Shown in pieces: positions 54,309 through 64,000 of a stretch of 64,000 nucleotides of DNA. The notes beneath the pieces are model-generated. The model did not search any database. It was given only the letters and a program-made list of their open reading frames with translations, and had not been told where the DNA came from. Position numbers and translations under genes: made by a program. Source of the stretch: Heligmosomoides polygyrus polygyrus. Taxonomy: Eukaryota; Nematoda; Chromadorea; Rhabditida; Heligmosomidae. The stretch lies in the NCBI GenBank assembly GCA_947396885.1, contig OX377201.1, positions 29,117,923 to 29,181,922 on the forward strand. The letters run 5' to 3'. Within the stretch, counting starts at the first letter, position 1. Every line of letters starts with the position of its first letter.

Positions 54309-56073
54309 TATGAACTGTTCATAGGAGTCCTACAACACTGCGTTGAGCTGTTTGTACCTACTATAAAGACCAGGTCTAAGAAGTCCTTCCTTTCACCTCA
54401 CATAAGTAGTACACTTGCAGCAAGAGACCGGGCATGGTTCCAAGCTAGGCAAACAGATAACTCGGTGGACTGGGAGCGATTCCGCCTTTTAGCCACGAAG
54501 TTTGAGAAGAAGCTAAGAAAGTACAATGCCTTAGTTGAAAAGAAAGTAGTAGATCCGAATTGTAAGCAGGCATTCTTTAAGCTGATGAGGACTCGTTTGC
54601 GAGAAAAATCCCGCATAGTAAGCCTGCGTACTTCCAACGGAGTAGTCCTCTACTATGACGAGGATAAGGCAGAGCTTCTTGCGAGCACCTTTGAGAATAC
54701 CTTTGTAGTCGGCGAGGATGAAATTGAAGGCCTCCGTAATATAGAGACGATTTTTCCCATCATGGAAGACTCTGTTTGGTTCCACGCGGAAGAAGTTCTT
54801 AACGTGCTCTTGCGATGGCCGCAGTCAGAAACTCTTGCACCTGATTATATTCCATTATCGTTCATTAAAAAGGTGGCCCCAACTATAAGCGGTTCCCTGG
54901 CCTTCATTTTTAATCTCAGTTTCATGAGGTCAGAGGTACCAACTCGATTGGCCTCTTCCATTATTACACCTGTTCCTAAAAACCTCCATCTGACCTGCCC
55001 ACGAGCTACAGACCTGTGAGCATCACATCTATATTTGCAAGACTCTTTGAGAAAATTCTAAAGAAAAGAATTGAGGATCACTTACGAAAACACCTACTGA
55101 TATATTTTTATACATATTTCAAAAAGGAAGTTCGACAGTCACCGCAATGATTCAAACGCTCAATCACTGGACTAAATGGATGGATGAGGGGAAAATGTTG
55201 ACTTTATATACTTTGATTTTAGCTAAGCCTTTTACAGGGTCTCTCATCGTTTACTACTCTCCAAAATGAATGTTGTCAGTATCCATCCACGTATTATCTC
55301 ATGTGTAAAGTCGTTCCTATCCGGTCGGAAGTATGTCGTCCGAGTAAATGCCTCCTTTTCAAGTCCAAGATCAGTACATAGTGGCGTGCCTCAGGGTGGA
55401 GTACTTTCTCCAGTTTTGTTCAACATTTACACCCATGATCCCATGATCTGCTAAGACTTCTTTCACTGAATGGCGTTGACCATTGTGCTTTTGCAGACGA
55501 TTTAAAAGTTTACCGTCCAACAACTAACGAAAATGATGTCAAAGCTCTTCAAGAGGTAGTGGACCTTGTACAAAAATGGTCCACTGATCGGAAACTGCCA
55601 CTATCTCAGGATAAATCTAAAATACTCTATTTGGGCAAACCCAATAAAAAATACCAGTATTTTGTGGATGGAACTTCTATTAGATGCGTCAAGGAAATAG
55701 AGGACTTGGGGTTTGTGATAACAGATGATCTAAAACTTGACAAACATTGCGAAATGATTTCCAAAAAGGCTACAAGGGTTTTACACAGTTTATTCAGAGC
55801 GCTGTCGACAAGAAATAGCGCTGTTCTCCTTCATGCTTATAAGTCCTACATCAGACCTATCCTGGAATACGGCACCCCAGTCTTTAATCCCTACACGTGT
55901 AAACTCATTAATATGCTGGAAAAGGTTCAAAATAATTTCACTAGAAAACTTATGATACGTGCTGTTGATCTCACTTATGACCTAATTCCATCCAGTTCTG
56001 TTCGTAATCTGAATTTTGGCTTGAAATCACTTGCCTTCAGAAGGAAGAGAAACGATCAATTACTTTTTCATAA
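54309..56073 (+). pseudogene. CR1-like reverse transcriptase (broken)
   Basis: From YELFIGVLQHCVELF the frame runs through RDRAWFQARQTD and FERLR-type linker sequence to RSEVPTRLASSIITPVPK at 55018. It shifts to YRPVSITSIFARLFEKILKKR, then LAKPFTGSL (first catalytic aspartate damaged), 55266-55454 with SGVPQGGVLSPVLF, CAFADDLKVY at about 55485, and 55559-56073 with LGFVITDDLKLDKHCEM and YKSYIRPILEYGTPVFNP. Motif order is that of CR1/Rex-type RTs. At least three shifts inactivate it. Confidence 0.8.
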
Positions 56074-56499
56074 TGTTATGGCTGGACGATCACAGTGGTG
56101 ATCGTGTATAGCGCGCCCGTAGCCGGCTAGTAGAAAGCCGATGACCACCCACGTAGGCGCGGTGGTAATCCGCCAAGGCAGGTCAAAGTAACGACCGGCG
56201 GGAAAACGGGGCGCCGAGACCTTCAGGGGTCGTCGTCCCAGGTCTCCGCCGAGGGTCACCGATGACCGTCGCTAAGGAGTTCCAGCCGCCGCCAGCCTAC
56301 CTCCCGTCATCTCCAGCCGTCGTCGCCGTTGTCGACTACTATTCTAATAAATCTGTAATATTCTGCTGCCTCTACGCACGCGAACGTGAGGCTCTCTGTT
56401 AGCACAGAGAGCAGTAAGAAGAGACCCCAGAGGTCTAGTGAAGTTGTATCCTCAGGGATACAACTTCACTAGACCTCTGAGGTTTCTTCTTACTGTACA
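56074..56499 (+). mobile_element. LTR-like element, second copy with terminal hairpin
   Basis: Starts TGTTATGGCTGGACGATCAC like the copy at 11323, to which it is closely similar. At its 3' side the last ~43 bases are followed at once by their inverted copy (CTAGTGAAGTTGTATCC TCA GGGATACAACTTCACTAG), giving an end TACTGTACA. CATAA occurs on both sides (56069-56073 and 56500-56504), a plausible 5-bp target duplication. It interrupts the CR1-like RT. Confidence 0.7.
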
Positions 56500-56759
56500 C
56501 ATAATACACATAAAATACACATAAAATCGTATTTGGTAAGACCAGCATCAAGATTGGTGATCTTCTTTCCCTGAGAACCGCAATAACTCGAGGAGGCACC
56601 GTCAAATTTGACATCGGCGGAGCCAAACCTAATTGCCGACGTTACTTTTTCACTGCTAGAACTGTATCTTCCTTTGAGACGATCCGTATGAAGCACAAAA
56701 TCTCATTTAGCCTCAACACATTTAAGAAAATACTCTATTCAACTCTAGGCTTCTGATAC

Positions 56760-57480
56760 CTCAAATGTGTTCCGATTACATTTCCCGCTCTTGAAGTCTC
56801 TTCGTTATTTTCTGTGTTTCGACTCTGTTGAATACCTCTTCTCAAACAATCAGGTCGTTATTTATTTTGTTAGTTCCAGTTGAGCTTTATTTTTGATGTT
56901 GCTAGTGTTTCGCTGCTGCTGTTGGATCTTTGTTCTTTGGTTTTACTAAGTATCCTTTATGGAATCACACAAGGTAACTTGTGTAATTAATATATATAAT
57001 TTGATCAAGGAGCACATCCTCATTAAGAAAGAACTTTTTCGAGTGGAACGGTATGACCACTGTTGGAAAAAAGTGAAGTCATGGACCAAACAATTGTGAA
57101 CAATGGATGCTTGAGCCTATTTTCGAAGTTTCTGATGCTTTCTAAGTCTTAGTAGGTTCGAGGTGTAGCATCGAGGAGGCGTTTTAGCAGTTAATGATTA
57201 ATGCGTCATTACTTTTGTATTTTATTTTTTTACTTTTCTTTTGTTGTTGCGTTAGCGTTTTACATACTCACCGTTAACGTTTTAGAGAGCAATCATATAA
57301 GAGCATCACTACTGGAAGATCTGTAAAGATTCCACGGATTCAGGCGTAATCAGGCATTTTTTAAAGATAATATAGGGTTGCTATACTCAGAATACCAGGC
57401 TTATCCTCAGGGGTGTTTAGTGCTGAATGCTTGTTAATCTAATTCATTAGTATTTTCACTGAATTGGATTATCCTATTTT
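56760..57480. other. LINE 3' untranslated region or unassigned
   Basis: A T-rich plus strand with no open frame of interest. The first part is probably the 3' untranslated region of the CR1-like LINE ending at 56755. Confidence 0.4.
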
Positions 57481-57834
57481 TTATTTCAGTACGCTTCCTA
57501 CGGCAGCTGTCTACATACCTGGCGTTGCAGAATCTTCCATGTTTACGAACTATTTTGAACTTACGCACAGGGCAAATTGCGTACGGCGTTCCATTGGGTC
57601 ACAGGTCTTATGTTCCAATATATTCCATAGTCCGCCTGGAATTGTTCGCATACCATTGAAATCCTCTTCTTTACGACTGTCTAGGGGAAATGCTCTTCGT
57701 TGGCCCTCGCCGGCACGTGCGCTGCCCGTAAAGGCTGGTTTATTTAATTTATTTAAATAGCGGTCTGCAAACTTCTTACCGAGGCTTTAAATCCACTGTC
57801 AGGTCCTTTAAACATCAGGATTTTTCTAAATCTT

Positions 57835-58905
57835 CCGCTGCACATAGCTTTTCTCGACTTAGAGAAAGCATTTGATCGTGTACCGCGTGAGGTTATATGG
57901 TACGCCTTACGACAACACGGTGTTCCCGAAGAGCTTATTGAGTGGGTGCGCATACTTTACTCTGGTCCAAAGAGTAGTGTGCGAGCGCCAGCCGGCACAT
58001 CGGCGGAGTTTCCTATCTCCGTTGGTGTTCACCAGGGCTCTGCGCTTTCCCCGCTCCTATTCATTGTCGTAATGGATGCCATTTCGAGAGACCTTCAGAA
58101 GCCTGCCCCCTGAACTCTACTGTATGCAGATGACGTAATGCTTGCAAGCGAAGAGAAGAGTGAACTCGAGCGACAAGCGCAAGCTTGGTACGACCGCTTG
58201 TCGATGTTCGGGCTCAAGCTAAACGTCAAAAAATCTGAGTACTTGACGACAGACATAAACGAAGCCGGGTCCATTGAGATCAATGGCACTGCGCTAGTGC
58301 GAACGACAAACTTCAAGTACCTTGGATCTGCAATTGCGTCTGATGGTAGTCTGACGTTCGAGGTGAACTCGCGCGTGAGCGCAGCGTGGTCCAAATGGCG
58401 CTCGATGACAGGCGTTTTATGCGACAGGAAAGTACCGAAACGCCTTAAATCGAAGATCTATAGAACCATCGTCCGACCAGTAGCGATGTATGGAGCTGAG
58501 TGCTGGCCTGCAACCAAGGAGGTTGAGACTCGCCTCAGCGTAATGGAAACGAAAATGCTGCGATGGACGGCTGGTGTTACGCGTCTGGACCGTACTCGCA
58601 ACGATGAAATACGCCAGAGGTTTGGTGTCGCTCCAATTGCTGACAAGTTACGTGAAGCTCGCCTTCGGTGGTATGGCCACGTTCTTCGAGCTAGTGGTGA
58701 CACTGTTAGGAAGATTGGCCTTAACATAGATGTGCCCGGAAAACGGCCTAAAGGGCGGCCGAAGCAGCGATGGCTTGATACGTTGCATGTGGACCTAAAG
58801 GTTGCTGGTATCCATCCCGATCAAGCATTTGATCGCGTAAAGTGGCGTCACCAAACCAAAATAGCGGACCCCGCCTCGAAGCGGGACAAACGCTGAAGAA
58901 GAAGT
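57835..58905 (+). mobile_element. 5'-truncated RTE LINE with 14-bp target duplication
   Basis: 1,071 bp, flanked by TTTTTCTAAATCTT (57821-57834 and 58906-58919). It encodes the RT from AFLDLEKAFDRVPREVIWYAL through GVHQGSALSPLLF and LLYADDVMLAS to the C-terminal end KRDKR, ending GGGACAAACGCTGAAGAAGAAG. There is only one stop (58112) before the 252-residue frame 58138-58896. It is the best RTE copy here and clearly young. It defines the family 3' end used to interpret 13265 and 25411. Confidence 0.92.
57846..58896 (+). pseudogene. RTE reverse transcriptase, palm to C-terminus
   Basis: The palm starts at FLDLEKAFDRVP (first aspartate). One in-frame stop (..KPAP then stop) precedes TLLYADDVMLASEE. 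Thereafter 252 residues are open: LKLNVKKSEYL, FKYLGSAIASDGS, WSKWRSMTGVLCDRK, RLRWYGHVLRASGD and PKGRPKQRWLDTL. The N-terminal endonuclease is missing through 5' truncation, so it could not act alone. Confidence 0.88.
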
Positions 58906-59207
58906 TTTTTCTAAATCTTTTACACTTCCTTCCGCACTAAGCACCTCGGAAACACCTTTTTTGTTCGCTTTCATAACTCGGTGAACTCGGTGGTCAGTGT
59001 TTACTCTACTGATAGGTGGACAACGGTTGTTTCCGTCGAAAACTCGCTTAGATTATCTTTAAAATGTTCGTCTGCTGCTTCCTCTTATGTGGCTTTTCCC
59101 CTTTCCCCTCTTATGACGTATTCAATAAATAAATAAATAAACAACGGGCTAGGAGCCCTCTGCTATCCATCATCAATTTTAGGTCGGAATCGCGTGCACA
59201 GCTATAT

Positions 59208-60404
59208 TAGGTTGTCGGGAAAGTTCTCAGCGTTCTGAGTGCTCCGCTTTGAACTACCATAATTCTCAAATCATATCGGGTTCAGTCCAAATAAGTCGCG
59301 CTCGGATCAGCACACTTCTGCCTACGGGCCATCAGACTTATTCCATCAGCGAATAAATTAGGCGGTCAAGATTCGACAAGATCCACGAAAGCTGTTTTGG
59401 GTTGTTACTGATTGGTAAATGTTTTACGAGCGAGAGAGTTCTGAGAGTGTTTGAAAAGGTGGTAGTCGGATGGTGAGATGTTCGGAGAATATGGCGGGTG
59501 AGGCAGAACTTCAACCCTCGATTCCTTCAATTTTCGTATAGTGGTTTGTAAAACGCGTGGGCCGGCGTTATTGTGCAAAAGAATCCTGTTTTGTTGACCA
59601 GTGCTGGCTGAAGCTGCGGCAATTTTCGGTGCAGCTCGTTGATTTCCTGTACGACTCTGCCGTGATTGTTTGGCCTGGTGCCGCCGACCACCACACAGTC
59701 TCCATCACCTTTTTTGGTGGAGGTCCGCCTTTGGAAAATGCCTAAGGGGTTCGTCGGCGTCCAATCACTGTCTGGAAAGTTTCCTGTTATCATACACGAA
59801 TACACCATAATTCCTTCGGCTACTATAAGAAATAAAGTCTACAACCTACCTACACTCGCGCTCCGTAGGAGAAAGTATGATCTTGTCATGGTTTATAAGA
59901 TGGTACTGGTATGTTAGGCATCCCAGTTCACGAATTCTACTCCGTTTCTCCTTCTAACACGAGAGGTGGCCAGTGGAAGATCAGAATCCCAAGGGCAAAA
60001 TGTAATGTAAGATTGGGTTTCTTTACTAACAAAACAACACACGACAAAAAACTCGTTGACAGGTATCTCCAGGACGCTTCTTATTTTACTCATTTGATGA
60101 CTTCAAATTGTTTCGTTCATTGTGCTTTACATACTGTTTGTTAACCATATTTGATTTGTTATCTGCGTAGCTCTCCACGTAAAAAATAAGTATAAATAAA
60201 TAAATAAATACAGAATCCACTTTTCATCGCAAGTGATGATTCGATCCAAAAAGAGGTCAGTTCTGTTACGTAAAAGCAGAGACGAACAAATCCCGAAACG
60301 CGACAATTCTTGCCGCTCAATCAACTCGTGGTGCACCCACTTTTCGAGCTTTTTCATCTTTTCGAAGCTTTCAAAGCATCCGCAACAGCAGTTCTACTGA
60401 CGTG
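59208..60404 (-). mobile_element. second mariner copy, split by a LINE tail
   Basis: The left end TTAGGTTGTCGGGAAAGTTC at 59208 is a mariner terminus. On the minus strand the transposase reads WKKLEKWVHHELIERQELS and DRIITCDEKWILY (60357-60215). It is then interrupted by a LINE 3' end (59820-60210), and resumes with VQEINELHRKLPQLQPALVN and the degraded second aspartate block (59700-59560), down to SP..SPSDYH-like remnants near 59440. The right terminus is missing where foldback F3 begins at 60405. Confidence 0.75.
59820..60210 (+). mobile_element. CR1-like LINE 3' end nested in mariner
   Basis: Frame YNLPTLALRRRKYDLVMVYKM, a shift, then LGIPVHEFYSVSPSNTRGG and RLGFFTNKTTHD, followed by the (AAAT)n-type tail ATAAATAAATAAATA at 60193-60210. 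Only the last ~100 codons were inserted (strong 5' truncation). Confidence 0.7.
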
Positions 60405-61450
60405 TACAATACCGGCCTTAACTTTTGATCTTTGGGCGGAAAAAGCGAAAAAACCGCCTTTTCCGCCGCTTTTCTGTAGCACTCTTCAAATTGAGCGCAT
60501 TGTAAATTGAAGCTCGTATTCGTGATCAGCACCGAGCCCTCTTCCTGATGAGCTGCAATGCGCCTAGCGAGCGCCTAAAAAGTAGATCAGTGACCTAATT
60601 TCTGCCTGGCGCGGCTAACCCCTTCCCTCGCAGGAGATAACTACACCCACAGCTCCTAAGTAGCTAATGAAGGAGGAGATTAAAGCCTATTAAAGCCTGT
60701 TTTCTATCTTATATATAGTAACAGGTAGTCATCTGGATTCACTAGCATTTCATGAACACAATGATGTACCTTTTTAAAGGATCCGGTAATTAAACTGCTA
60801 ACATTTTCAGAAAATGTCTTCACTTTGGAGGGCTCTAATTTTAAAATATGAAATTTTTGTGTGCCTATATTTGTTTGTGCCGTTAAGCGCGGTAGTTGAA
60901 AACAAGCTGCAAAGGTGGACCCTTCAGCTTCGAATTCCTTAATAATTATACGCTAGCAATGTTGCCCATACGACACTTCTTCGCAGTTAGTCGCGCACTT
61001 TTCTCATGATTAAAGTGGCCACAGAATCATTTCTTTGAAGAAAGGAGCACAGGGCTTTGGAGGCCTGTGCAAACTCCTTATAGTCTTACACAGGTGAGAT
61101 TTCGACTTGACTAGGTGACATATTAGCCACACAGTGACGCAGCAAACTCACTATAAAAGTGAACTGAGTGCCGTTTGAAAAAATTTCAAAAATTGAAAGA
61201 TTGTCTAAGAATGCATTCACCAATTAAATTTAACCCGAACGGTAGTTCAATTTTAATTTTGCGTTCATTTGCACCGGCCTAGCACGAGTCAAATACCCAG
61301 TAGCCGTGGTCGGGACCCAGATTTGTTCCGAAGTCAGTCCTCTCGCCTGCTCTCGTGACCCCTCGCGCCATCTAAGGACGCCGTAAATCGCCTAACCAGG
61401 GTCTTCACACTTCTGCTAGTATTATTGATCCTACCAAACACCGTAGAGGT
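60405..61450 (+). mobile_element. foldback-family arm F3
   Basis: Begins TACAATACCGGCCTTAAC at 60405 and follows the F1 left arm to about 61450, e.g. GCGGAAAAAGCGAAAAAACC, CAGAAAATG, GTAGCCGTGGTCGGGACCCAG and GCGCCGTAAATCGCC. No inverted partner was found in the window, so this is a solo arm or a decayed copy. It contains the site (GGTCGGGACCCAG at about 61309) that in F1 received the Mutator-like insertion, here empty. Confidence 0.75.
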
Positions 61451-61830
61451 GGCTGCTCCAGGACCGAGTTTTGACCAAATCTAGACGGCTTTTGTCTTAT
61501 TCATTTTAGTGTACATTTTTACCAATGCTTGTGCATTCTCGCTCGTTCTATTTTCAATTTCAATTCAATTTTACATAGGCTTTCTATTTTTAATTATTTT
61601 TATTTCTATTTTTAGGAGCATGGGTGTAAGGAGCTGAATAATGCGGAAATAGAGTGCATGGCGCATCACAGAAAGCTTTAAGTTCTAATACCGATCGTCG
61701 ACCTTCTCGTAAGCACCGACTAGAACTTTATCCCATTCTTTTTATTTTTCTGCCCCAACACCTATTCTTACTCACACCCACCGTAAGATACCGTATTTGG
61801 TCCATGTTACACAAAATGGACGCGTGGAAA
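61451..61830. other. unassigned stretch
   Basis: A+T-rich. A fragment GTGCATGGCGCATCACAGAAAG near 61655 resembles the SINE body motif TGCGTGGCGCATCC, as does 5474 in F1. Confidence 0.4.
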
Positions 61831-61834
61831 CGCT

Positions 61835-62110
61835 AGTGGAGGAGGCACCGGCTATCGCGTGCACCCAATTCAAGGCACTTTGTTAGGATTTTCCTCCTAG
61901 GCCAATCAATTCTACTATACCTCCGGAGTAGGTGAATTAGTACCGGACTCGTCTGGGAAGAATGAAACACAGGAATGTTCACCGGCCGCTCACCGAAAAC
62001 CATTGTGTGCGTCATGCACGCTTTCATTTTACCTCCACGGGATTCCATGAAAGTAAAATGTGCGGCGCACCCCAAAAGGGGTTGATTAATGCCGCCCCTT
62101 ATTCATTGTC
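61835..62110 (+). mobile_element. tRNA-derived SINE (diverged)
   Basis: Head GGAGGAGGCACCGGCTATCGCG, a decayed B box, then body GGTGAATTAGTACCGGACTCG, TACCTCCACGGGATTCC, GCGGCGCACCCCAAAAGG and the CCCTTATTC tail. Confidence 0.7.
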
Positions 62111-62364
62111 ACAAAGATAGCACTTATGGATAGATGTCTTGCAAGGATACCAAATAGTGCACATAACTGCCTGCGCCTCCCCTGGTTGAGCTACCACGCT
62201 CCATTGTTTAGATGTAAGATACAAAAAATTTTCCGAAGGAAAAAGCCTGCATAACAACAAGGCTAACTAGTGAATGCGATGCACGATGTCTAAGAGCCTT
62301 ACACGATGTCTGAGAGCAAATCAAACACTTCAATGACCTCTGGAGTCCTGAAAATACTACAGTG

Positions 62365-62700
62365 TTCGACGCTGCCGTCCACGAATCAAGTTCTCGGTTC
62401 GGATTTCCCGCCCAGGCCAATCAATCCTTCTATCCTTCCATGATCTCTCAGTTGGTACCAGACTTCTCAGGAAAAAACAAAACACTGTCTGTCGACTGGC
62501 CACCAGCAACTCATTGTACAGGCCAAATCCGAGATCCTCGAATAGGTACCGGACTTTTCTGAGAAGTTGTGACCTTTGACATGTCCATCGGCAAGCCATC
62601 GCAAGTCTCTGTGCCAAGTGTGCCAAGTGCTTCGACGACATCTGTAGATATAGGATACGTGGCGCATCCTATAAACGGATTCGTTGAGGTCTGCCTTCAC
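62365..62700 (+). mobile_element. SINE with internal duplication
   Basis: Begins at the B-box region (GGTTCGGATTTCCCGCCCAGG). The body AGTTGGTACCAGACTTCTC..GGCCAAATCC is followed by a second, partial body (ATAGGTACCGGACTTTTCTG..CATCGGCAAGCCATCGCAAG..CGTGGCGCATCCTATAAACG). This makes a nested or duplicated copy. Confidence 0.65.
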
Positions 62701-62754
62701 TGAGAAGAATGAATCTCCCCGAAGGTAAGGTAAAAATTTTCTTTTTTTTTTTGT

Positions 62755-62935
62755 TGGAAAATTGTTACCAGCCTTGCCTGAGAAGGATGAAACACTGACT
62801 TAAACATCAGTTGGCCAAGTCACTGTATATGCCAAATACGCAATCAAATTACCTCCACGACATGCGTACAATTGGAATGCGTGGCGCATCCCAAAAGAGA
62901 TTGATTTACGGCGCCCTTTATCCTTAATCCATAAG
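62755..62935 (+). mobile_element. 5'-truncated SINE
   Basis: The body only: TTGTTACCAGCCTTGCCTGAG, GGCCAAGTCACTGTATATGCC, GGAATGCGTGGCGCATCCC and TTTATCCTTAATCC. The tRNA-like head is absent. Confidence 0.7.
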
Positions 62936-63084
62936 TGTTATACCTTATACTAAATAGTTTGAACGCGAAAATATTTCCTAAGCGTTGTAGGTTACGCCGT
63001 GCGCTGGTCCAGCATCGCGTGGCGTTTCCGTGATTGACGGCTAAAGGATATTTTCTAGGTGTTCATCTAATAAATTTTAGAGAA

Positions 63085-63340
63085 TGGGCGAGTGTAGCGC
63101 AGTCGGAGGAGGTGCCACCTGTCGCGTGCACTCGATATGCGGTTCCTAGCTCGGATTTCCCCCTCTGACCCGCTCCAACCAAACCTTCCTTCCGGAACTT
63201 GTCGGTCATCCTGTATGGGAAGGATAAGGCGCTGACTTATTCATCGGCTGGCCACAGCAAGTCATTGTATGGCCAAACGCATTCAAATTGCCTCCACAAC
63301 ATCCTTAGAATGCGTGGCGCATCCTAATAGGGTTGCTCTA
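63085..63340 (+). mobile_element. tRNA-derived SINE, well-preserved head
   Basis: A box (TGTAGCGCAGTCGGAGGAGG), B-box region (GGTTCCTAGCTCGGATTTCC), then CATCGGCTGGCCACAGCAAG and AGAATGCGTGGCGCATCC. It is the fourth SINE in 1.5 kb. Confidence 0.8.
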
Positions 63341-63359
63341 TCAGATCATATATTGCATT

Positions 63360-64000
63360 TCTTTTCTCATAATGGAATTTGTCAATTTCTAGGTCGTTGA
63401 AGTGAAAAGTGAAAAGGTGAAAAAGTAGTCATTTGCGCACTTGTTCTCTCCGCTTAGGTTTGTAATTTTTTGCGCAGTTTTTTATAGCACTTAGAAAACA
63501 ATGTTCCGTACTACAAGAATATGTGTTGGTCCTATTTTCACACTTGCCCTTTATTGATTTTTAGTCCATCAAATTGGGAATTCCGACTTTTCCGTCCGAA
63601 TTTTTACCAAAACTCCGGTTCTGTGGTTGGACTTTTCTGCTTGGTGTCATATGTCGTTTGGAAGAGGATGTCTTGCTCAGTAAGAATTTGTGTCGCGTTT
63701 ATTGGCACACGCTGATTTCTGTCGAATAACAACAGCTGAAGAAGGAGAAGTTGTTGGTGAAGACGATTTTTCTCTTTTTGGCATTTTGTTAATATTCAAA
63801 AGAAGTCAATAAACACACACACATATTCTTACAGAATAAGACATTCTCTTTTGAATGACATATAACACCAACACAAAACAAGTCCAACCACAGAGCAGGA
63901 GCTATCGGCAAAAATAACCATTCTCCTTCGGACGCCCCACTTTGATGACCTAAAAATTAATAAAGGACAAATGAGCAAATAGCACTAACACACATTTTTG
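63360..64000. repeat. inverted repeat at the right edge
   Basis: 63360-63715 matches 28950-29640 in the same orientation. 63770-64000 is the inverted copy (for example TCCAACCACAGAGCAGGAGC against CTCTGTGGTTGGACTT). The pair makes a foldback that runs off the window. Shared motifs: TCCTTTATTGATTTTTAG and GAATGTCTTGCTCTATAAGAAT. The frame 63521-63715 is not credible as a gene. Confidence 0.65.

Larger units (their letters stand above)
52535..56760 (+). mobile_element. CR1-like LINE interrupted by mariner and LTR-like elements
   Basis: An endonuclease-plus-RT element. The endonuclease C-terminal part (52566-52988) continues in the same frame after removing the mariner at 52989-54308 and runs to 55018. 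Then the RT palm (55020-55540) follows with SGVPQGGVLSPVLF and CAFADDLKVYRP, and the thumb (55559-56073). After an LTR-like insertion (56074-56499) the C-terminal end FFTARTVSSFETI..FKKILYSTLGF stops at 56755. Two frameshifts around 55019-55265 and 55455 break the RT. It is the most complete CR1-like copy here. Confidence 0.82.
57480..59148 (+). mobile_element. CR1-like LINE 3' end split by an RTE copy
   Basis: 57480-57834 and 58906-59148 together form one C-terminal LINE end: ..SLRLSRGNALRWPSP.., then FKSTVRSFKHQDFSKSF, then TLPSALST after the insertion, and the tail CAATAAATAAATAAATAAAC near 59126-59148. The RTE insertion lies in FSKSF with a 14-bp target duplication. Identity as CR1-like is from the FKSxxRSFK ending and the tail. 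Confidence 0.55.

Overview
The window looks like a piece of a nematode nuclear genome, probably a clade V (strongylid or hookworm-like) species. The main evidence is a five-exon serpentine chemoreceptor gene of the nematode Str type with a trans-splice-like acceptor just before its ATG. Supporting evidence is the mix of RTE and CR1-like LINEs, mariner/Tc1 copies, Helitron-like elements, tRNA-derived SINEs and many long inverted-repeat (foldback) elements. Nothing resembles prokaryotic gene organisation, and most open reading frames here are pieces of mobile elements or by-products of tandem repeats. The species call is inference.

The one cellular gene I can reconstruct is on the minus strand from 31742 down to 14784. 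Exons are 31742-31548, 26259-26093, 25996-25804, 15335-15141 and 15083-14784. All four junctions have GT..AG ends and matching phase, giving 349 residues without a stop. Intron 1 (5.3 kb) holds a CR1-like LINE and a short-motif inverted-repeat element. Intron 3 (10.5 kb) holds a Tc1 fragment with a SINE in it, a Helitron-like element full of minisatellite, a mariner relic and a 2.9 kb foldback element.

Layout. 1-2100: inverted and degenerate direct repeats. 2415-9012: foldback element F1 with a 146-bp minisatellite and a nested 1.9 kb Mutator-like element. 9060-14640: RTE relics, a nested LTR-like element and a CR1-like relic. 14784-31742: the receptor gene and its intron contents. 32850-38200: a foldback carrying LINE fragments, a Harbinger-type MITE, a SINE, a lone tRNA-like repeat and a CR1-like relic. 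39100-42640: a TA-target MITE, a second Helitron-like element and RTE fragments. 44219-51320: foldback F4, whose interior holds an A+T-rich Penelope-like reverse transcriptase element followed by a 281-bp tandem array of tRNA-like units. 52200-60400: a SINE, a CR1-like LINE split by a mariner and an LTR-like element, another CR1-like 3' end split by an RTE copy, and a second mariner split by a LINE tail. 60405-64000: one arm of foldback F3, a cluster of SINEs and another inverted repeat at the edge.

Two observations stand out. First, 3' of the Penelope-like reverse transcriptase, at 48102-48188, all conserved core positions and all three helices of a hammerhead ribozyme are present. Their strand order is not a circular permutation of the known types, and would need two kissing hairpins. 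Second, elements F1-F4 share the terminal sequence TACARTACCG, and F1, F2 and F4 share internal modules, which defines a family of large foldback elements I cannot assign to a named superfamily.
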